Source: Chrysoperla carnea
Taxonomy: Eukaryota > Arthropoda > Insecta > Neuroptera > Chrysopidae
DNA length: 64,000 nucleotides
Direction of reading: 5' to 3'
Assembly: GCF_905475395.1 (NCBI RefSeq)
Contig: NC_058337.1
Span: 29,040,983-29,104,982 of the forward strand
Both the position numbers and the translations under genes were made by a program. The notes under the pieces were generated by a model, which saw only the letters and a program-made list of their open reading frames with translations, did no database searches and had not been told where the DNA came from. Of this stretch, positions 12,450 to 24,355 are shown piece by piece (position 1 is the first letter of the stretch; every line of letters begins with the position of its first letter).

Positions 12450-13110
12450 TACACACAATCTCTGACTAGTCCAAAAACGATAAAGATATCGATATCGATC
12501 TGAAATTTTTATAGCGTGCTCAGGACATAAAAAGTGATAAAGTTGAGCAACATATAGGTCGATTGGCTCTTTTAGATCCGTGTGACTAATCCGTGTATCT
12601 TTAAATGTATAAATGTAAAAAATGTTTCTTATTAAAAAAAAAAAAATTTTTGTTTGAAACATTTTTTTATTTATAATATTATTATATAAATATAAATTTA
12701 AACAAGTGAAAATAAACAATTGACTGAGTTAATTGTTGATATTTACAAAAAAAATGTTTCAAACAAAAGTTATTTATTTTTTGATAAGGAACATTTTTTA
12801 TGTTTAAACTTTTGTTCTATCTCTAACGGTTTACAAGATGGGTCCTGCGGACCCAAGACCCAATTGACCTATGTTGCTAATTTGCGAACTCGACCTTACT
12901 TTTTACGTCCTGAGTGCGCTGTAAAAATTAGCTTGATATCTTTTTTCGTTTTTGAGTTATCGAGTTGACAGATGGACGAACGGACGGATGGACGGACGGA
13001 CGGACAACCGAAAATGGATTAATTAGATGATCATCAATATTTTTAAGCGTTACAAACTTGGGACTAAACGTAATATACTATGTATATTTCATATATACAT
13101 GGTATACAAA
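12450..13110. repeat. family A copies, head to head and degraded
   Basis: A minus-orientation fragment (about 12450-12700) is followed directly by a plus-orientation copy starting near 12706 (aagtgaaaataaacaattga) and ending near 13110 (catatatacatggtata). A further inverted scrap lies near 12095-12160. The plus copy carries an expanded GGAC tetranucleotide tract at about 12971-13007. Confidence 0.65.
12971..13007. repeat. GGAC-type tetranucleotide microsatellite inside a family A copy
   Basis: Imperfect runs of GGAC/GGAT follow the conserved 'gagttatcg..ttgacaga' segment of family A. Other copies have only one to three units (for example at 28122-28134), so this tract expanded inside the element. 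Confidence 0.7.
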
Positions 13111-13755
13111 TAATTAATTACATGAAAACTAATTATTCCCAAATTTTATTTATATTTATATTATATTTCCAAGCCTAAATAATCTTCCCAAACAATTCCC
13201 AAGTAAATAAAAGTAGTTTTAATGAAAAATAAAAATTTTGTCTGGTGTAAATTATTATCTTAAATTTTTTAGGAACTTTAGTTCTATTCTGCTTTATAAA
13301 AATTAAATATTTAAAAAAAAAGTTAATGAAGGAAAAAAGAAATTCTAACAAATAAATATATTTTATAAGTTATACATTCATTTATATTTCATTAATTTAT
13401 TTATTCGATATAATTAAATGGATATCATATAATAAAATATTTAAAATTATTTTTTATTTTTAACTAAGTACCTTTATTGACTCATGTCGTCATGTCTTCA
13501 GCTATGTTTTGATATTTCAAAATTTTCCGCCATATATAAGAAATGTGTGTATAAGGAACTTTTCGAGAAAGCGAAAGTAAATACAAAAACAAAAATAATT
13601 TAATTGTTTCTAAACTTGTGATTCGATTAAAAAAATAAGAATAAGGAATGAAAATATATATATTTAAATTAAAACTTAAAGTGTAAATAGTTAAAAAATT
13701 ATAACCAAATAAGTTTTGAGGTTAATCAAATTGAGTATAACGAAATTTTTCAAAA

Positions 13756-16700
13756 ATGTCTTTTATGAATCCGAGTTCGTTGGGGGCATTTGGTACTCAA
13801 CAAGCAACTACAGTTAATGTAAATCCTATGAAAGATTTTGAAGTGACTTCACCCCCTGAAGATTCAGTTAGTTCCTTAAGATTTTCGCCACCTTCACTTC
13901 CACAAATATTTTTAATTGCCGGTAGTTGGGATTGTAATGTAAGTTTATTGAAATTAAATATTTTTAGATTGTTTAAAGATTACATTTATTTTAATCATTT
14001 AAGGTACGATGTTGGGAAGTCGAACAAACTGGAAAGACAGTTCCAAAGTCCATGCAATCGATGGCTGGCCCAGTTTTAGATGTGTGTTGGAGTGATGTAA
14101 GTATCTATATATATACATATTATACATGTGAAAGAAAGAATGTTTGTTTGTTTGTTTGTTACGCTATCACGCAAAAACTATCGAATGGATTTGAATGAAA
14201 CTGTACAACAATATAAATTATACATCAGAATAACACATGAGCTATAATTTATAAAGATATATTTAAATATATATATATATATATAATATTAATTGTCAAT
14301 TGTAAAAATGTATAATATTAATTGTCAAACAATTCATGGCTTTCTTTTCTGATATACTTTATGAATTATGACTATCTTACACTTAAAAAAATTGAAAATT
14401 GTGCAAATATTTTAGCTGTGTAAAACAATCCCTTCCAGTGTTATGGAAAGTTACTAAGTGAGATCTACGGAGGTGGGGGGGGGGTTTATAAAGCGGTGGC
14501 TTTTATTTTTAAGCCCAGTGAAGCGAGCTGGTACCAAGCTGTTATTAATATATTTTTTTTTAAGTAAAATTTAAAGACTTTATTAAATGACTTCAAATTC
14601 ATAAGCACAATTCGATTTGCACCCATCTATAAGTTTTTATTTGCTTTAAAATCTCTACAACTATCCTATATCTACTTTTACTATTAGCTACGTTGCTACA
14701 TTATTAGCTACATCGGCTTACGTCAGAAAATTGTATATCGACTTTTTAAAGAAAATGGAAAAAGTTTTTCGACTTTTTAAAGAAAACGGTCAATAAAGAC
14801 GTTGTAGCGCGTTCATAAATTAATGTTAAGAACAAAAAAAAAAATTGAAAAACTTCATAAATTTGATTGAAAATATAAAATTAGTTAGTTTAACAGTTTT
14901 TTGTTAAAAAATTAATCAACAATTGAGGCAGCCAAACGCAAAATGTTCGATATCTCCGATTCTTATGGTCAGATTGAGGTCAACCTAGACTTAAAAATTT
15001 CCTTAATTTTGTATTTTTCATTTGCCGGGTGTTGCATCTTGATAGTAGTTTTCTGTAACCAAATGTTGCAATACCTTATAAATATATAAGCTAATTTGTT
15101 TAAACTAAGTAAATTTGTAAGATATATAAACAAAATAAAAATTGTGAATTCTAAGAACAAATTTCAACATTTTGACAAAAATAAATTTCCCATACGACCT
15201 TTTGTTTTGCAAAAATTAAAGATCGCACATAGAGGATGAAATTTTAAGCAGAAACTTCCTTTATAACGAAAAACCTATTTAAACATTTTTTTTCTAATAT
15301 TAATCGAGATATTCTCAAAAAAACGATAGTTAACTAATCTCTACCTTTTTAATGATATAATGGATCCAAAATATATAAAGGACCTTGCTTAGAATTTTGT
15401 CTTTAACGGAGGAAATAAAAAAAATTCAACAGTCTATCCCAGAAATCGACTGCTCTTCAGTTGATTTTTATAGGAGCCGGTGGAAAATGTTTGTCTGAGT
15501 GTACTCAATAAAATCATATTCATGAGAATTTGTGCTTTCTCGATTTACGCCCATACGGTGGGGCAGAAGTACTCTGCTTCCGGACACCATATTCTCGTTA
15601 TTTTACTTAAAAAAAAGTAAGTTTTTTTTTATCTTACCTCTTACCAAAATTTGCGTATTTTCGCCGAAAACTCGCTATTAACGATAATAAAGATTATTTT
15701 GTGGGTACGGTCATAAATTTTATTTGAAATCCATTCTATGTTATATTTCGGGCAAGTTTTTTTTTTCGTGGAAATTTTCACCAAACTTCACCATTTTCGA
15801 ATTATAAGCGTTTAGAAAAAAAGTACGGATTTTTGCAGAAAATTTGTTATTAACGAAAATAAAGATTATTTTGTGATTCTGATAAAAAATTTGTGTGAAA
15901 ACCATGTGACTTTATATTTTGGACAATTTTAAAGGCTTTTTGTCTCTAAACCTTTTTTACCTTCCCTCGCCATTTTTTATATAAACGTTTCGATATAAAA
16001 AAAGGCTCAGAATCGTCCAAAATTAGGATACTTATGTCCGGAATTAGGATACTTCTGTCCGATCGTATGAGAGTAAATCGAAAAATTACAAGTTTCCATT
16101 AATATGATTTTGTTGAGTGCACATTAACAAACATTTTCCACCGGTTTCTATTAAACCGGTTTCCATAAACTGGCGACGAGTCGATTACTTGATCAAATGC
16201 CTCATTTACTCAACTACTTGTATATCGCTCTGATCTTCGTATGGGGTAATTTTGGGACACAATGTAGACTTTTTGTAGTCATATAAAACTAATTTAAATT
16301 GTTTACAATAACAATTCCAAAAACAAATCGGATTTGAGTATTTTCGGTAGCTATTGCTTCATTCCGTGCTCAGACACGAAAAATATTACGATTTTATTTA
16401 CATAGAGATTATGTGTATTAACAAATTAAATTAATAAATTTTGTTAACGTATTTAAGTTGCATGCTCTTTGTAGGTATGTGAGGTCTAAATTTTTATAGG
16501 AAATTTTAATATTAATTTAGGATGGAACAAAAGTATTCATGGCTGGTTGCGATAAACAAGTAAAAGTTTGGGATTTAGCGTCGAATCAAACAATGCAAGT
16601 TGCGCAGCACGATGCTCCAGTTAAAACTTGTCATTGGATAAAAGCACCAAACTATACATGCTTAATGACTGGATCGTGGGATAAAACGCTTAAATTTTGG

Positions 16701-18252
16701 GATACACGAAGTCCTGCACCAATGTTAAGTATAAATTTACCGGAACGTTGTTATTGTGCTGATGTTGATTATCCAATGGCTGTTGTTGGAACTGCAAATC
16801 GTGGTTTAATTGTATATCAATTAGAAGGACAACCAAAAGAATTTAAACGTGTTGAATCGCCGTTAAAGTATCAACATCGTTGTGTGGCCATTTTTAGAGA
16901 TGATAAAAAAGTACCTACAGGATATGCGTTAGGTAGTGTTGAAGGTCGCGTTGCAATTCAGTACGTGAATCCAACAGATCCAAAGAACAATTTTACATTT
17001 AAGTGCCATCGATCCAATGGTGTACCAAATGGGGTACAAGATATATACGCAGTTAACGATATAGGTAAGATTCGATGTGACACATTCTCATGATGTATGT
17101 CGGTATACTAATAATAATTATTTTTCAGCTTTTCATCCAATTCATGGAACTTTAGCAACAGTAGGTTCAGATGGGACATTTTCATTTTGGGATAAAGATG
17201 CACGAACAAAATTAAAACCATCCGAAACAATGGAACAACCGATTACACGATGTGCAATTAATCATACTGGTCAAATATTTGCATATTCCGTTAGTTACGA
17301 CTGGAGTAAGGTAAATAAAGAAAAAAAAATTTATCATACCGTATATATAAATCCTTCCAAAGCAGATGGGTTAAAAGTTTTGTAACCAAATAATCTATGC
17401 TGCCTATAGTTATTGGTCAGAGAATCTCAGATTGTGTAGATGTCAGATTGTATTTCAATTGGCATATCTAGTTAAAAGACCCAGAACTTTTTGCAACTAC
17501 TTTTTGCAATCCTAGGTTGTTTTAACCTAGCATATTTGAATGGACCAATTGTAGATAAGTCCAATTTAGACTGTAGCGAGCAAGAGTCTAACCGTTAAAA
17601 ATCAAAGTGATCCTTTCGCAGGCCTTTTTAATTCATTTTTCTTCATGCAAAGTGACACCATACCCATATGAACCTAACATTTATAACAGATATGGGAAAG
17701 TTTTATTATTTTTTCGTCTACATTCATGAAGTTATTAGAAAATTCATCATCAAAGTGGAAAATAAGGTACAAGTAATTTCAACCATAAATTGCCTTGGTG
17801 CTCATGCTGCCTTAAAAATTAACAATAATTTTTTTATTCGGCGGTATTATTAATATACCCCTTACGTATTATTAATAATGTTCTAATGTGAACAAGGTCT
17901 AAGTTCACATCACAAATGTTTTTACATTAGTACCATACAGGCCTTTTTAAAATAATATTGAACTTCTATTTAACTAATTAAAAGTACCAATCTACTCAAT
18001 TTTTTTACTATCACCAAGTTCCGCAAACAGGTTCGCGGAAAATTTCCCATTAAAAGAATAAAAGGTTCTGGTCTATCTGCTTAGGCTTTTAGAGGAGATT
18101 GGATAATACTTTTAACATAGTTTTTTTGGATTGTAACTAACAAAATTTTAATTTGCTTATAGGGCCATGAATTTTACAACCCAATGAAGAAGAATTATAT
18201 ATTTTTACATTCCTGTTACGATGAGATGGCACCACGACCTTCGAATACGTAA
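13756..18252 (+). CDS. Rae1: Rae1 / Gle2 mRNA export factor (WD40 nucleoporin-associated protein), complete
   Basis: Five exons join in frame: 13756-13938, 14004-14096, 16521-17064, 17129-17310 and 18163-18252, giving 363 residues (the human protein is close to 368). The protein reads as Rae1 throughout. It has an [15 protein letters not shown] segment near residue 24, then WD-type blades such as [25 protein letters not shown] (from about residue 100), [15 protein letters not shown] and [18 protein letters not shown]. The diagnostic end is SYDWSKGHEFYNP...KKNYIFLH. Rae1 folds as a seven-bladed propeller. It binds the GLEBS motif of Nup98 at nuclear pores for mRNA export and also acts in spindle assembly. 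The ATG at 13756 is the only one preceding the conserved N-terminus. Intron 2 (14097-16520) holds a family B element and an inverted-repeat element. An AATAAA lies 23 bp past the stop. Confidence 0.97.
14098..14545 (+). repeat. family B interspersed repeat in Rae1 intron 2
   Basis: The copy starts just inside the intron with 'gtgaaagaaagaatg' and a (GTTT)n run, then 'acgctatcacgcaaaaacta' and 'cagaataacacatgagctat'. It ends with 'aagcccagtgaagcgagctg'. Matching copies, in one orientation or the other, lie near 29690-30870, 35560-36220 and 39175-39470. No coding capacity is seen. It looks like a SINE or other non-autonomous element, but its class is uncertain. Confidence 0.65.
15443..16187. 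mobile_element. non-autonomous inverted-repeat element in Rae1 intron 2
   Basis: The segment near 15443-15600 (aatcgactg..., ccggtggaaaatgtttgt, ttctcgatttac, cagaagtactc) reappears inverted at about 16020-16187, giving terminal inverted repeats of about 150-170 bp. Between them is an internal duplication: two diverged units at about 15650-15770 and 15820-15935, sharing 'ttaacgaaaataaagattattttgtg'-type sequence. No ORF is present. It looks like a MITE-type DNA element that transcripts of Rae1 tolerate as intron. Confidence 0.65.
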
Positions 18253-18274
18253 GATCTCAATTCTTCTGGACTTT

Positions 18275-18280
18275 AATAAA
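18275..18280 (+). promoter_or_regulatory. polyadenylation signal of Rae1
   Basis: An AATAAA hexamer lies 22 bp beyond the Rae1 stop codon. It is the nearest canonical signal and would give a very short 3' UTR. Another AATAAA lies near 18380. Confidence 0.5.
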
Positions 18281-19443
18281 AATAGTTGCTGTTTTAATTT
18301 TTTTAATGTTTACTATTATATTTGTATGTATTGATTAATCATTTTCATTGAGATATAATATTTTAAAACAAAATTTTTAATAAATTCTTTCTTTCTTTTG
18401 CTCTTGTGATTAAAAAAATCATATATTCAATTTGATTTCAGTGTGAAGAATTAATAATGATATGCGTCTGATAAATGTTGTACAACAATTTTGAGTCTGA
18501 GTCTGATGATGGATGTATGCATTTTATTTGATTATTTCCATAAAATTATCGTTCATATTTAAAAAGCGTTCAAATTCATTTGTTTTTTTAATTTAATTTT
18601 GATTTTTTTTTATTTTGAATAAAACAACTTTTGTTAAACATTTTTATTTATTTATTTTTTAAATGTTTGTAGTCATATTTTCCCCGAAAATATTGGTTTA
18701 TGCGCAGTATTGAAAGTCAACGAGGGGGCGTAGGGATGAATTTGAGTCCATTTTATAAACCCTAGAATACTATTTTGGGAGTTCAGGGGACAATTGATTT
18801 GGTGATGCTGGGGATTTACAGAGTGTACAATTTATATTACAAAACACTATTCTTTGTAGACAAATGAGAAAAAGGTCATATAAACTTATGATGAAAGACT
18901 TTCAGTTTTTGAGATACACTAAAAAATGGTAAATTTTTTTCGCATGAAACCACGTTCATTAAAATAAGAAATAAGTTCATATTTGATCAGAAACTTCTGC
19001 TTTTCATTTTCACCGTATAGTGGCATAAAAATTAATTCAAAATTTTATAATTGTTTATTTCGAAAATAGATAGCCTGAGTATAAGTTCATATCGCACATT
19101 AATATACTAATTATTTGACCTTTTTAGTTCGAAAATTTACTATCGTATATTTTGGAAGCTAAAAGCTTCCATCTTACCTATGATCATTTTTCCTTAATTT
19201 TGTGCAAAGAATCTCGCCTTAAATTCATTTGCAATATTACGATAAACTTATATATACCGAAGGTGGTTTAATAATTTGTTGAAAAGGTAGTCAAATACTT
19301 ATTATGAATTTTAATGCTAAGAACGACTCTATCTAGCCATAGACAAAAGAACTATAACTGTTAGCTTGCATAGATATATAATATTCAACGGAAAAAATAT
19401 AAAATTATATGTAAAAAATTTATATAACAACACTACTAAAAAA

Positions 19444-20046
19444 ACAAGTGAAAACAAACAATTGACTCAGTTAATTGTTGAAATACCATGTATAGACTGT
19501 GTTTATTACGCATTCTTTTGTTTTTTTACGTCAAACGGAAAGTAAAGAAAGATAAACAAACAATCATATACATGATATATGTAACGTTTAAATTTAAAAT
19601 ATAAACAATAGGTACCTGTATACATATTATATAATGTTTCTAAGCTAATTTGCGTCCTCACGGGTAAACAGTGATGTTTACGAAAAAACGTTTCAAAAGT
19701 TGTTTACTTTTTTATAAGAAACAATTTTTTACATTTAAACTTTTGTTCTATCTCTAACGATTTACAAGATGGGTTCTACGGACCCAAGACCTATGTTCCT
19801 CGTTTACGAACTCGACCTCAATTTTTACTCCCTGAGCACGCTATATAAATTTTAGCTCGATATCTCTTTTCGTTATCGTTTTCGAGTTATCGTATTCACA
19901 GGCAGACAACCGAAAAAGGACTAATTAGGTGATTTAATGAACACCTATACCAAATTTTTGTTCGTACCATCAATATTTTTAAGCGTTATAAATTTGGAAC
20001 TAAACTTAGTATACCTTGGACATATTTCATATATACATGGTACAAA
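19444..20046 (+). repeat. family A repeat, near full length
   Basis: The copy starts 'acaagtgaaaacaaacaatt', then 'gactcagttaattgttgaaa' and 'taccatgta'. It runs through the conserved core (ctctaacgatttacaagatg, 'acggacccaagac') and ends 'catatatacatggta'. The two ends carry the inverted ATACCATGTATA/TATACATGGTAT motif. No coding capacity. This is the cleanest single plus-strand copy of the family. Confidence 0.8.
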
Positions 20047-20302
20047 AAGTAGGAAAACTATCGCAATTATAAAAGACTAGGGGAGAAAATATGAAACAGC
20101 ACATTCAAATATAAAATGAGGTAGATATCTTTTGTCTTTTCATTCAATGAAAAAATCAGCGTCTAACAGGTATGGTTAGATTTTTATGACTCGCGGCGCT
20201 GACATCTTAGCGTTAAAAATAAATTTAAATGTTTTGAGTACCTTTGTTTAACGCACTGATATCAGTGGTCAGGTGTTAAAATCTTACTAAACAACCCTGT
20301 AC

Positions 20303-20560
20303 TACAGTGGAACTTGGTTAAGTGGGATCTGGATAAGTGAGAAACTTCCATAACTGGAACTCATGCTGAGGTCCCAAGACTTTGGCCCTGAAATACCTCT
20401 GTTAGTGGGACGAAGCAAACCTCTATATCTGGGAATTGTTTTGTCTTTATAACTGAGAGAGCTAGTGAATTTTATATGCATTAACCTCTGTAACTGAGAA
20501 CTGATTTTATTTAAGTGACTTTATTTAAAATTAGTTAAACTTTGATAAGTAGGGTTGTTT
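20303..20560 (+). repeat. possible pogo/Tigger-like MITE fragment
   Basis: The segment starts CAGTGGAACTTGGTTAAGTG and contains repeated 'taactgagaa/taagtgaga'-type words, typical of non-autonomous pogo-like elements. A clear matching right end was not found, so class and extent are tentative. Confidence 0.35.
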
Positions 20561-20763
20561 AGTGGAACAATATCTTATCTTATATATTTAAACGAGCAAT
20601 TCTTGTATATATATATATATATATCAACGATCTTGGAAATGGCTCCAACGATTTTTATGAAAATGAGTATGCAGGGGTTTTTTGGGGCGAAAAGTCGATC
20701 TAGCAAGGTTTCATTTTTAAAAAACGTCGTTTTATCCGTCTTTTCATGAAAAACTGAAACCGG

Positions 20764-20879
20764 CAATGCAAATTATAACACTTCCTGACATCTATTGGTG
20801 TATATCGTAGTTAATGAAATACAATGCAAATTATAACTCTTCCTGACATCTATTGGTGTATATCGTAGTTAATGAAATA
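20764..20879 (+). repeat. tandem duplication of a ~58-bp unit
   Basis: Two adjacent, nearly identical units contain 'aatgcaaattataac.cttc', 'ctgacatctattggtgtata' and 'tcgtagttaatgaaata'. They differ at about one or two positions, so the duplication is recent. Confidence 0.85.
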
Positions 20880-21460
20880 AAATACATTACCGGGACATTC
20901 AAATTGGTATTTGTGTGGAGACATTTAAAACGGTCTTCTATTAGTGATAAAATTTGTGTCTTTTTAAGAATACCGAGCAAAGCTCGTTCATCCAGATATT
21001 TATTATAAAAGCGAGTTTAGATTTCAGTAATTTGGAAGGTTTTACGTATATACTTCTACATCCTCTTTATGTAAATATTTTATTTGCAATAACAAGCATA
21101 TGAAGGGAAAATATGACTTGAGTGATAAAACTCTGATGTTCACGATATTTTTTTTTTTTGTATTTAAGATTGAATGTTCGTGATGACAATGACTTATGGA
21201 CGTATAGTTAAGTGGTGATAAACGACTTCAATATAAGTATATTTCTGTCTCATTAACACACCTGCAACTATTAGAAAGTTATATGCAAAATCACACATTT
21301 TCAAATGTCTCACAATTATCGACAAAACTTTCACGTAATTGTTAACCAAGGAATACAGGTTGATTATTCAAGCTTTAAGTACACATACCAGATGTTGGGT
21401 ATGTCGTTGGCTTGCTTGGAAATGGTTATTTAGTTAATTTGAAACTATTTTGATTAGAAG

Positions 21461-21835
21461 CAGTGGCGTAGCTAGGTATACAAGGGCCCCACCCCCTCTT
21501 TCCACGTAGCTTGAACCTATATTGATCGATTGGCCCTCAAACTTATAGAGATAAGAATACAGTGACTTGAATTTATTCCTAGTGGCCAAGTCTATACGTC
21601 GTGTTTATGAGAGGTAGAATCGGCTGTATGTGTTTATAATGAAAGAAAATAGGAATAAATAAACAACGATGCACAAGACAATATAAAATAATTATTATAA
21701 ATATGATATCAATAGGCGTAAAAAAAAGATTTTCAACAAAATAATAAACTTTTCTTTCTTTTCAAAGCTTAGGGGGCGCTCTGAGCTTCGGGCTATCACA
21801 GTGCACCACCTTGCTCTATGAGAGCTTCGCCACTG
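21461..21835. mobile_element. hAT-like MITE
   Basis: The segment opens CAGTGGCGTAGCTAGG and closes with AGAGCTTCGCCACTG, whose complement is CAGTGGCGAAGCTCT. This gives imperfect terminal inverted repeats of the CAGTGGCG type common in hAT-superfamily elements. The length of 375 bp without an ORF marks it as non-autonomous. I could not see a clear 8-bp target duplication. Confidence 0.6.
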
Positions 21836-22303
21836 GAACCGAGGGTCGAAAATCAACACTTCTCGAGATATTGTATTTTAATTCTTTTTTTTAAGCTGCA
21901 ATTAATACCCATTAGAAAAAATTGTTTTGTTTCGGAATTTGATGAAACTTAGTAATTTTGACATCTAGTTGTCAAATGACCTGGTTTTATATATTTTTGG
22001 GTCTTAATTAACTACATTAACTACATGATCCAAAGACTTGGTTGGTTTTGCTATTAAATGACAAGTTTCTGAGATATAAACTGAAGATATTGCCCTCCGT
22101 ATACGATTTTAGTTGATATCTCAAAAACTATTTTTCCAATCGTCAAAGGAATCTGAATTTTGTATTTTTAAACATTAATCTAAAGATTCTAAATCCGGTC
22201 TTTAACTTCAAAGTTTGTAAAGCTATTTGTTTTAATTGATGTATTTTCATTTTTTAAAACATTTCACTAACATAAATATTATTTACAATATATTATAAAA
22301 ATT

Positions 22304-22698
22304 CTAGTGATGGCCATGTCCATGCCCATGTTCAGATGGAAATGCAGCATCATAAGCTTTTTCTGCAGCTACAGTTGCGACAGCTGCAATTAATCCCCAT
22401 TTAAAACCACGGAATAATAAACCTCGTATTCTTTCACCATGTGTACCAAAATGTTGTGGATTAAATCGCCATACTTCGTTTCTAAGTAATAGACAAATTA
22501 TCTCAATCATTACATTATTCATTTTGTAATTTTATAAGCTATTTGTATATATTCTATTTACCTTATCCACGGATCTCTAAGCCCTTTTGCGGCAAGTGCA
22601 TCGCGCAATTGAACTAATTGAGGAGCATCTTCTACTTTATAAATTCTATAGTCTGGAACTTTATAAGGGGGTCCGTGGTGATGGTGATCTCCACCCAT
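22304..22698 (-). CDS. NDUFB3: NADH:ubiquinone oxidoreductase subunit B3 (NDUFB3, complex I B12), complete
   Basis: Two exons on the minus strand, 22698-22562 and 22481-22304 (stop TAG), join through a GT-AG intron of 80 bp to give 104 residues. The N-terminus is His-rich (MGGDHHHHGPPYKVPDYRIY), as in animal NDUFB3. The family signature follows across the splice: LAAKGLRDPWIRNEVWRF, then LFRGFKWGLIAAVATVAAEK, the single transmembrane helix at about residues 70-90. A His-rich tail (HGHGHGHH) closes the protein. NDUFB3 is an accessory subunit of the mitochondrial complex I membrane arm. It lies in the inner membrane and supports assembly rather than catalysis. Without the upstream exon, the second exon would read as a spurious ORF starting inside the intron. 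Its 5' end faces LRP1 1.4 kb away. Confidence 0.95.
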
Positions 22699-24123
22699 TT
22701 TATTTGAGCCTAAAATATTTACAGCTTATGTTAAAATTTCGATTTTCAATTATTTTTGTAAAAAACAAATGATAATCTAAACAAATAACAGTCTTCAATT
22801 TTCATTTCTAACCTAAATAAATTAAATATTTATAATTTTAATAATTATTACTTGTGTACATACTTTTATAAAATAATCTTGTTTCGAGGTTTATTCGAGT
22901 TCAATTATATAATTTGTCAAAATTTTATCAAAATATTCAATATAGTTAGTATTCGTTATTATTCTTCAAATTTTCTTCTTCGATAAAAGGTTCGTGCATG
23001 TGTTCGCAATGATAACCCGTAGAGGTAATAATGTGATATTGAGTATATTTCAATTTGGCTAGTACAGCAGAAAATAGTATATTTGGCTAGTACAGTAGCT
23101 AGTACAGAGTATTACAAAAAAAAAGTCCTCATATTTTAGTATTTTGGTAATTTAGCACCCATTATTATATATTTTTTTCTGCAGTTAGTAAGAGATAGAT
23201 AATGTATGAGGGTGCCAAATTCACAGATGAGCCATGAGCGGACGTTATTTTATAATGCATATTTTTGAAGTTATACTTCATTACTTCATCTCTATAAGAT
23301 ACATATGCAGTTATATCTTTTTCTAGAAATAAAAAAATTTTCTGCTGTACAAGCCCATTGTCATCATATCCTGCAAAATTGAACAGAATAAAAAAAAAAA
23401 CAAAAAAAACAGCGAATCGTTGGCCCCTAGAAATTCTTTCTTTATAGATAAAAATATACTATTTTTCTTTAATTCGAGGGAGGGATTAATTAGCGCACCA
23501 ATTACATCTTCTTATATTATAACATTTAAAACTCCAAACACTTGCTTATTTTTCACAAATCTTAGAGAATCTCCTTCCCCTTGATGTAGGTTGTAATTAA
23601 AAATTACATGTTATTTTCAAGTTAAAGTTTGAAGATGTCATTGGAAAGTTTTGTGAGACTAAATTGTTTAGAAGATGGAACAAACCCAGTATCAAGATCT
23701 AAAAATTCAAAAACAAAAACATATTTGATATTCGATTAACTTCATTGTAATGTATATACAATGCAAACTTGCAACAAGCTTCACAGTTGTCATTAATATT
23801 TCTATTTACATATCTTGATGTTGTGTTCATTAGATGAAAAGGAAAAAATAATTATTTTACACTTTGTAATGAATTATAACAATAATTCAAAAATAAATCG
23901 AAGAAATTTTATACAGATATTGTGATTTTAATTTTAAAATTTATTCATTTTTAAACAATGATTGTGTTTTGTGCAGTTTTTTAATTAATTTTTATTCAAT
24001 TTAAATTAAATCAAAAGAAAAAAAATATGTATTAAACAAAAGGCTAAGAAAAAATAAAAAGTTTTCAATTAAAAAAATATAAGTGTGTATTTTTTTTCGG
24101 GCGTGTAAATAATAATTTAAAAA
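22699..24123. other. divergent intergenic region between NDUFB3 and LRP1
   Basis: About 1.4 kb separates the two divergent start codons and should hold both promoters and 5' UTRs. I see no TATA box or initiator worth calling. At 23060-23110 a short imperfect repeat of 'ttggctagtacag' occurs three times. Poly-A and A/T tracts dominate. Confidence 0.45.
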
Positions 24124-24355
24124 ATGACTAGTACTAAATATAATTCACAAAAAATTATTTACTATGATAAATGGAAACAAATAAATTTTTTTGCATTTTG
24201 GGGTATAATTTTCCTAATATTTTTATCAAATTGTGTACATTTCACAAATTGTGAGAATTTACATCAATCAGGTGTAAATAAAAGTAACAATATACATAAA
24301 GAACAAAGTTTTGGTACGAGCGAATTATTAGATTTGGATGATGGTACTGGAGTTG
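24124..24355 (+). CDS. LRP1: LRP1 exon 1: N-terminus with late signal segment
   Basis: 77 residues and one base. The ATG at 24124 is followed by about 28 polar or mixed residues, then the hydrophobic core [19 protein letters not shown] (about residues 23-41), a signal peptide or anchor. A Ser/Asn/Asp-rich linker to ...LDDGTGV follows. The hydrophobic core starts unusually late for a cleaved signal peptide, and no internal Met precedes it closely. The exon ends phase 1 at GTAAGG, which matches exon 2. Confidence 0.8.

Larger units (their letters stand above)
5262..13755. other. intergenic region between the unrecognised gene and Rae1
   Basis: Apart from the elements listed separately (the unassigned ORF, the palindrome, family A copies and the STPR ORF), I see no gene. 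About 8450-9290 contains low-complexity A/T sequence and a segment near 8940-9060 (GCGAAAATGCACAAATAGG, 'cttcgcaaaagctgtgcgcg'). That segment is similar, inverted, to 51470-51540 in LRP1 intron 2, so it is another dispersed repeat. The Rae1 promoter and 5' UTR should lie in about 13450-13755, but no core element stands out. Confidence 0.5.
18253..22303. other. intergenic region between Rae1 and NDUFB3
   Basis: The two genes converge here, since NDUFB3 is on the minus strand. Apart from the listed repeats, the sequence is A/T-rich with no supported ORF. 22010-22260 directly downstream of NDUFB3 should contain its 3' UTR. No canonical minus-strand AATAAA is obvious; an ATTAAA variant lies near 22232. 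Confidence 0.5.

Noticed and set aside
12720-12968. ORF spanning the conserved core of a family A copy (similar ones at 28052 and 46108)
   Set aside because: Open frames differ between copies and are broken in the best-preserved ones, so the core's conservation is not coding.
16539-17093. A stand-alone WD40 protein gene starting at 16539
   Set aside because: The Met is internal to Rae1 exon 3. Exons upstream and downstream join in phase and supply the rest of the propeller.
22304-22522. A 72-codon minus-strand ORF starting MNNVMIEIICLL as a separate gene
   Set aside because: Its first 15 or so codons are intron sequence. The real NDUFB3 enters at the acceptor at 22481 from exon 1 (22698-22562), which restores the conserved AKGLRDPWIRNEVWRF segment.
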